Positions 59,801-64,000 of a stretch of DNA of 64,000 nt are shown here, piece after piece (the stretch's first letter is position 1; every line of letters begins with the position of its first letter). Location: NCBI GenBank assembly GCA_023374025.1, contig SIJG01000009.1, positions 2,927,618 to 2,991,617 on the forward strand, written 5' to 3'. The DNA comes from Heterodera schachtii (Eukaryota; Nematoda; Chromadorea; Rhabditida; Heteroderidae). Both the position numbers and the translations under genes were made by a program. Under the pieces are notes generated by a model, which saw only the letters and a program-made list of their open reading frames with translations, made no database searches and had not been told where the DNA came from.

Positions 59801-62800
59801 CTGATTAATTATGATGAAGTTCTGTTAAACATGAGCAAAATTGTGAATAAATTTTTTTTTTTGAAATTTTCCAGTCTCATAAAGAAGACTTAGTTCTATC
59901 GAATGATAGCAAGGATTAAAAATTCGGTTGTTTTAGAGCAAGTTATAAGCAACAAAATTTATTTTGATGGTTTTTAAATAACGCACATAAAAAGATCGGC
60001 ATGAAGAATAATCTTATGTCATTAGAAGTAAAAAAGATTCTAAATAAATAAAACCTTATTTTTGTGATTTAAAAAATTTCAATTTTTTATTATTAAGACA
60101 ATAATAAAGAGCGTTCGAAAAAATTATTCAAAATCAACAATTAGCCATAAAGAAAAAATAATTTTTGAAAGATAAAAAAATCAAAAAAAAAAATCATTTT
60201 TAATCTTTCTCTTTTTAGCATAAATTAAAGAAATAATTAATCAACCATTAGAATAAAGAACAGTAAAATAGCAGCTGAAACACGAAAAAATTAATTTAAA
60301 TAATTCATTAAAAATATTATCCTCTTCTGAGAATCGAATAAATTAATGAATTTAAAGATAAAAATTTTTAATAACAATAAATTAATCAATGAGATATGTG
60401 TTTGAATCAAGGCCGAAACAACACGTAGCCCAACAGAACAATAATAGATAACACAATTAAACCACAACTATTTGGCCCATAAATCACTAATCGAAAAATT
60501 TAAAATTTTTTTACTAAACATAATAAATATTCTATAAAAAATTAAAAATAAATAAATATTCCATGATAAATATTGAAAACTTATATTTGTAACTTTATGT
60601 TACAAAAAAATACTAATTGAGATTACGAATATAAAAAAGCAAGAAAGGACCATGAAAAAGAACAAAGTATGCCTTTAAATTTTGATAAAAAAATACCTTT
60701 AAACATTCTTCCATTTTTGTAAAAGCTTTACAAAAAGTGCCTGCCTTCATAATACTCAAAGAGAATTTGAGAACTAAACATACCAATAGGTGATAGGTCG
60801 TTCCACAAAAAAGCTCAGTGATTGATAAAATAAAATAATAAATTAAAAAAAAAATAAATTTAATTATTGGATTGACAAAAAAAAACCATCAATACGTATA
60901 ACTTTGAGCTACTACTGAAAATGTAAAATTAATATGATGCATTTTTTATATGTTTAATACAATTATAATTTATTATAATTTAAAAAAACTCGGGTTCCAC
61001 TACGTATCCCTGCAAAATTTGGTGAGCCACCGATCAATTACAAATTATTTATGGACGATCAAATTTTTAGAAATTTTTTTTTGCTAAATAAATTCAAATA
61101 TTTTTCAGAGAGAGTGATCTGAAACGCACCAAATTTTATTTACATGTTAATTTAGGCACTCTGATGCTTATATTCCAAAAAGGGGAAAGAATAAAAATTC
61201 TAATAATTTGTGAATTTTTCCTTAAAGTTAATTTGTTTTCATAATTTATTTTGGAAATTTTGACCAATTATACATATTATTATTTATTTTTTAGTATTTT
61301 TATATCGTTATTTTCTTGTTGGCTTATCTCTTTATAATATAATTTATTTATTGGAGAGATGATTTTAAAAAAAATAAAATTTATTTTTCATTAGCAAAAT
61401 AACTTTATCATTTAACATCTTTTTTATTTTTTTTCACTAGTAGTTGTTTGTTTTCCTATTCTTTATGTTAGTTAGTTTTAAATTTTTTAATATAATTAAA
61501 TTGCTACAATTAACATGCTTATGGTGACGTTGGGAAATGTGTACAATTCCAATTTATTTGGTTCAATTATTGTTTATTAGTAAAAAATTTATCCAAAAAT
61601 GCTTATAAACTTTTATTGTGTTGCTTTTTTTTGCAACCATGTTCATAGTTTAGTTAGTAAACTTAAGAAGCCTAAAATGAACACTTTAAAAAAGTTGTAT
61701 CATGTTTTCATTTCATTGCATAAATTAATAAATTATTTTTTGTTAAATCTTAATTTATCTGTTTTTGTAAATTGATTGGTTGATAATTTCCAAGTTTATA
61801 TTGTTGTTCATTACCCATCGCGAAACGCAACGATTAAGATTGATATCATTTTAGCTAAATTTTATAATTGTTAGCATTTAATTTCTTATTTATATTTTTT
61901 ATTCAATCGCGACAGAATAATCCACTGTGGTTTTGAATTTATTATATCTCAGGTTATATTGTCACCTTTCGTATACTTGTACAGATCATTTTTTTTCGAA
62001 CGGTGTGTTAAGCCATTTCGGCCTTTTTAATTTAAGGGTTTAAAAGGCAAAACTCAATAAATATTTTCTTTATTTTTGTTATTGTTAACATTTTCTTTCC
62101 TTATTTCATTTTTTCCAGATTTATTTGAAACACGGCGTAATTTAAAATTCTTCACAAATCTTTTCCTTAAGGGGTATATGTGTTATTTTAAATAAATATT
62201 ACATGCAGTTTTTAATGATATTTAAAAAAATTAAATGCAATATAATAATAGCATATTACATACAAATACTTAATGCAACAGGAATTTTTACTTATAATAA
62301 GTCAGTAAGTGTTTTAAAAAATAATGTGCAGCAGCTTTTCACTTGTCTTCGTGAAAGACAGTAATTACCTTCTAACATTTTTCAAAGAAAACCTAAATAA
62401 TTTACATAGAAGATATAAACTAATATTTTCTTCTATTCATAGAGAGAAATAAATTAATCAACAATTAGGTTAATTATTACATTGTAGTCATTTATTACGG
62501 TGAAATTGAAGAAAAATATGAAAAATTAAATTTTAAACAAAATCTAAATGAAATAAATTAAATATGAGAAAGTTCATTAATCAAAATACTTCTATAAATT
62601 AATTGCGATAAACAATAAATTTAGTCAGAATTTATTAAAAAATCTCCTAATTAAATAAAGCAAATAAGCATTAAAAAAACGTCGTTAATTATACTGCGCC
62701 GTGATTCAAATGCCTGTGAGCCCAATATAAGGTATAAAATCACATTTATTGAATTAAGAAAAGTATATTATAAAAAGGTAAAAAAAAAGAAAATGTAATA

Positions 62801-64000
62801 AAAATATGCATAAAGGGAAGACGTTAAAAAAGCGGCATAATTTGCTTTTGAGGCAAACAATTAAACAATTAACAATAAAAGTAAGATAAAAAGAATTGAA
62901 AAACAGTATACACATTTTGTCGGATTAATTAAAAAAATAATAATAAATTTTAATTAAAAATTGATTTAAAGAAATAAAGGCAAAGTAATAGTCATCTATT
63001 GTAAAAAGATCAGTTTATAAAATTGTACGAGGGGCGTAATTTTAAAGACGAGTATATTTGATTTGCTTCGGCCCCAAAAAGATTATTAAAAATTTCATTT
63101 ATTGAAAAACACAAACGAAATAGATGCTTACAAATATAAATAACAAAATAAAATGTACGTACATTGCAGAAAATGAGCGAGAATTTTCAACAAGAGAAAA
63201 AATAAAAACTATTCGGTATTTATATAAAAATCTAAGAGGAAACAATTAAACAGAATTATTCTAAGCCACATAAATATATTAATTATACGACAAATATCAT
63301 TACGAATAAATCAATAAATATTTAAAAAAGTAAATTAAAAAATCTAAATATCATAATTATAATGTATCTTTTTAAAAGCGAAATAATTTTATATAGAAGT
63401 AATAAAAAATAATTATATTTTGAAGAAAAGAATTTCAAAAATATAAAATAATCTGAAAAAGGTATTAAACTTGTTAGAGATTTTTCCGCAAGAAAAAAAT
63501 AACAATTCAGCGATTTACTTAAAAACAAAAAAGCAAACAAGCATCATAAAGCACCGAATTTATTAAAAAAAAAATTGCTAAGAAAACTAAAAAATTCAAA
63601 TTCAAAAAATCTTTTATATAATATTTTTATTTTTGTTATTAATCCATTAAGGAATAAATTACCTATAATTATAGTAAATAAAGAACTTTTATATTAATAC
63701 TTTTTATTTTGTGACTGTAGCTTGGTAATAAAATTTTAAAATATAAATATATACGGAAAATCATCATGCATAATAAAACCTTAAACATGCTTTTCAATTT
63801 CAACTTTTTTCAAAATCTATTAATTAAAATTGTTATTTAAAATAATCGATAAAATTATCCTATATGTTGTTAAAATTTTTTACAATTATTTAGTTTGAAA
63901 TGACTTTATAAAAAACCTAAACATAAAGGTAAAAGCATTACGAATAAATAGGGTTAAATACAAAAAAGATTGTACTAAACAAACGACCAAATCTCGATAA
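56831..64000. other. AT-rich desert to the end of the window
   Basis: T-rich (57.1-59.6 kb), A-rich (59.9-61.0), T-rich (61.2-62.1) and A-rich (62.2-63.9) blocks. No gene supported. A GC-raised segment at 59450-59520 includes CTATTTAAAGGG, a TATA-like box possibly of a degraded LTR. 61980-62030 (TCGAACGGTGTGTTAAGCCA) resembles 11800-11840. 63171-63240 and 63476-63530 carry the CAAGAGAAAAAATAAAAACTATTCGG-type motif. Confidence 0.5.

Overview
The window is eukaryotic and almost certainly nematode, most likely from a plant-parasitic (tylenchid-type) species. The reasons are very short introns (49-52 bp where models could be built), members of a divergent F-box-like gene family of the kind expanded in cyst nematodes, a Ty3/gypsy-type LTR element with nematode-like gag, and extreme A+T richness. 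The genus is an inference from memory, not from a search. There is one assembly gap (10756-10863).

Layout. 1-608 is the 5' part of a spliced F-box-like gene running off the left edge. 609-6478 is a nest of short non-autonomous transposons, several with terminal inverted repeats and perfect or near-perfect 8-bp target duplications (hAT-like). 6479-9146 is a complete, young, non-autonomous LTR retrotransposon with near-identical LTRs, a 5-bp target duplication, a polypurine tract and one open 573-codon gag-protease reading frame, but no reverse transcriptase or integrase core. 9712-10360 is a second spliced F-box-like gene. 10864-21450 and 34500-64000 are strikingly A+T-rich gene deserts whose strand bias flips between A-rich and T-rich blocks. 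They hold further hAT-like elements, decayed transposon pieces (LINE, Merlin-like) and small codon-like islands, several frameshifted.

22886-32362 is the most unusual part: a GC-richer island of compact genes, mostly on the minus strand, that looks like a fragment of a Polinton/Maverick or adintovirus-like endogenous element. From right to left on the minus strand it holds a small spliced acidic protein, a 231-aa protein with an internal 40-residue duplication, a P-loop packaging-type ATPase broken in two, a small basic protein with a hydrophobic Gly-rich tail, and a 446-aa Pro-rich/basic protein. A divergent, spliced 119-aa gene lies on the plus strand. A 2717-bp segment (22886-25602) is repeated almost identically at 26842-29558, and the second copy sits exactly between the two halves of the ATPase gene, whose middle (Walker B region) is missing. 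No polymerase, integrase, capsid or protease of such an element is visible here. 32935-34360 is a frameshifted gag-protease remnant of a second Ty3/gypsy-type element.

A recurring theme is one GC-rich hairpin module (perfect or near-perfect stem, GATA-like loop) of about 27 bp followed by a conserved AT-rich tail. It occurs at least eight times, inside several transposons with different termini.
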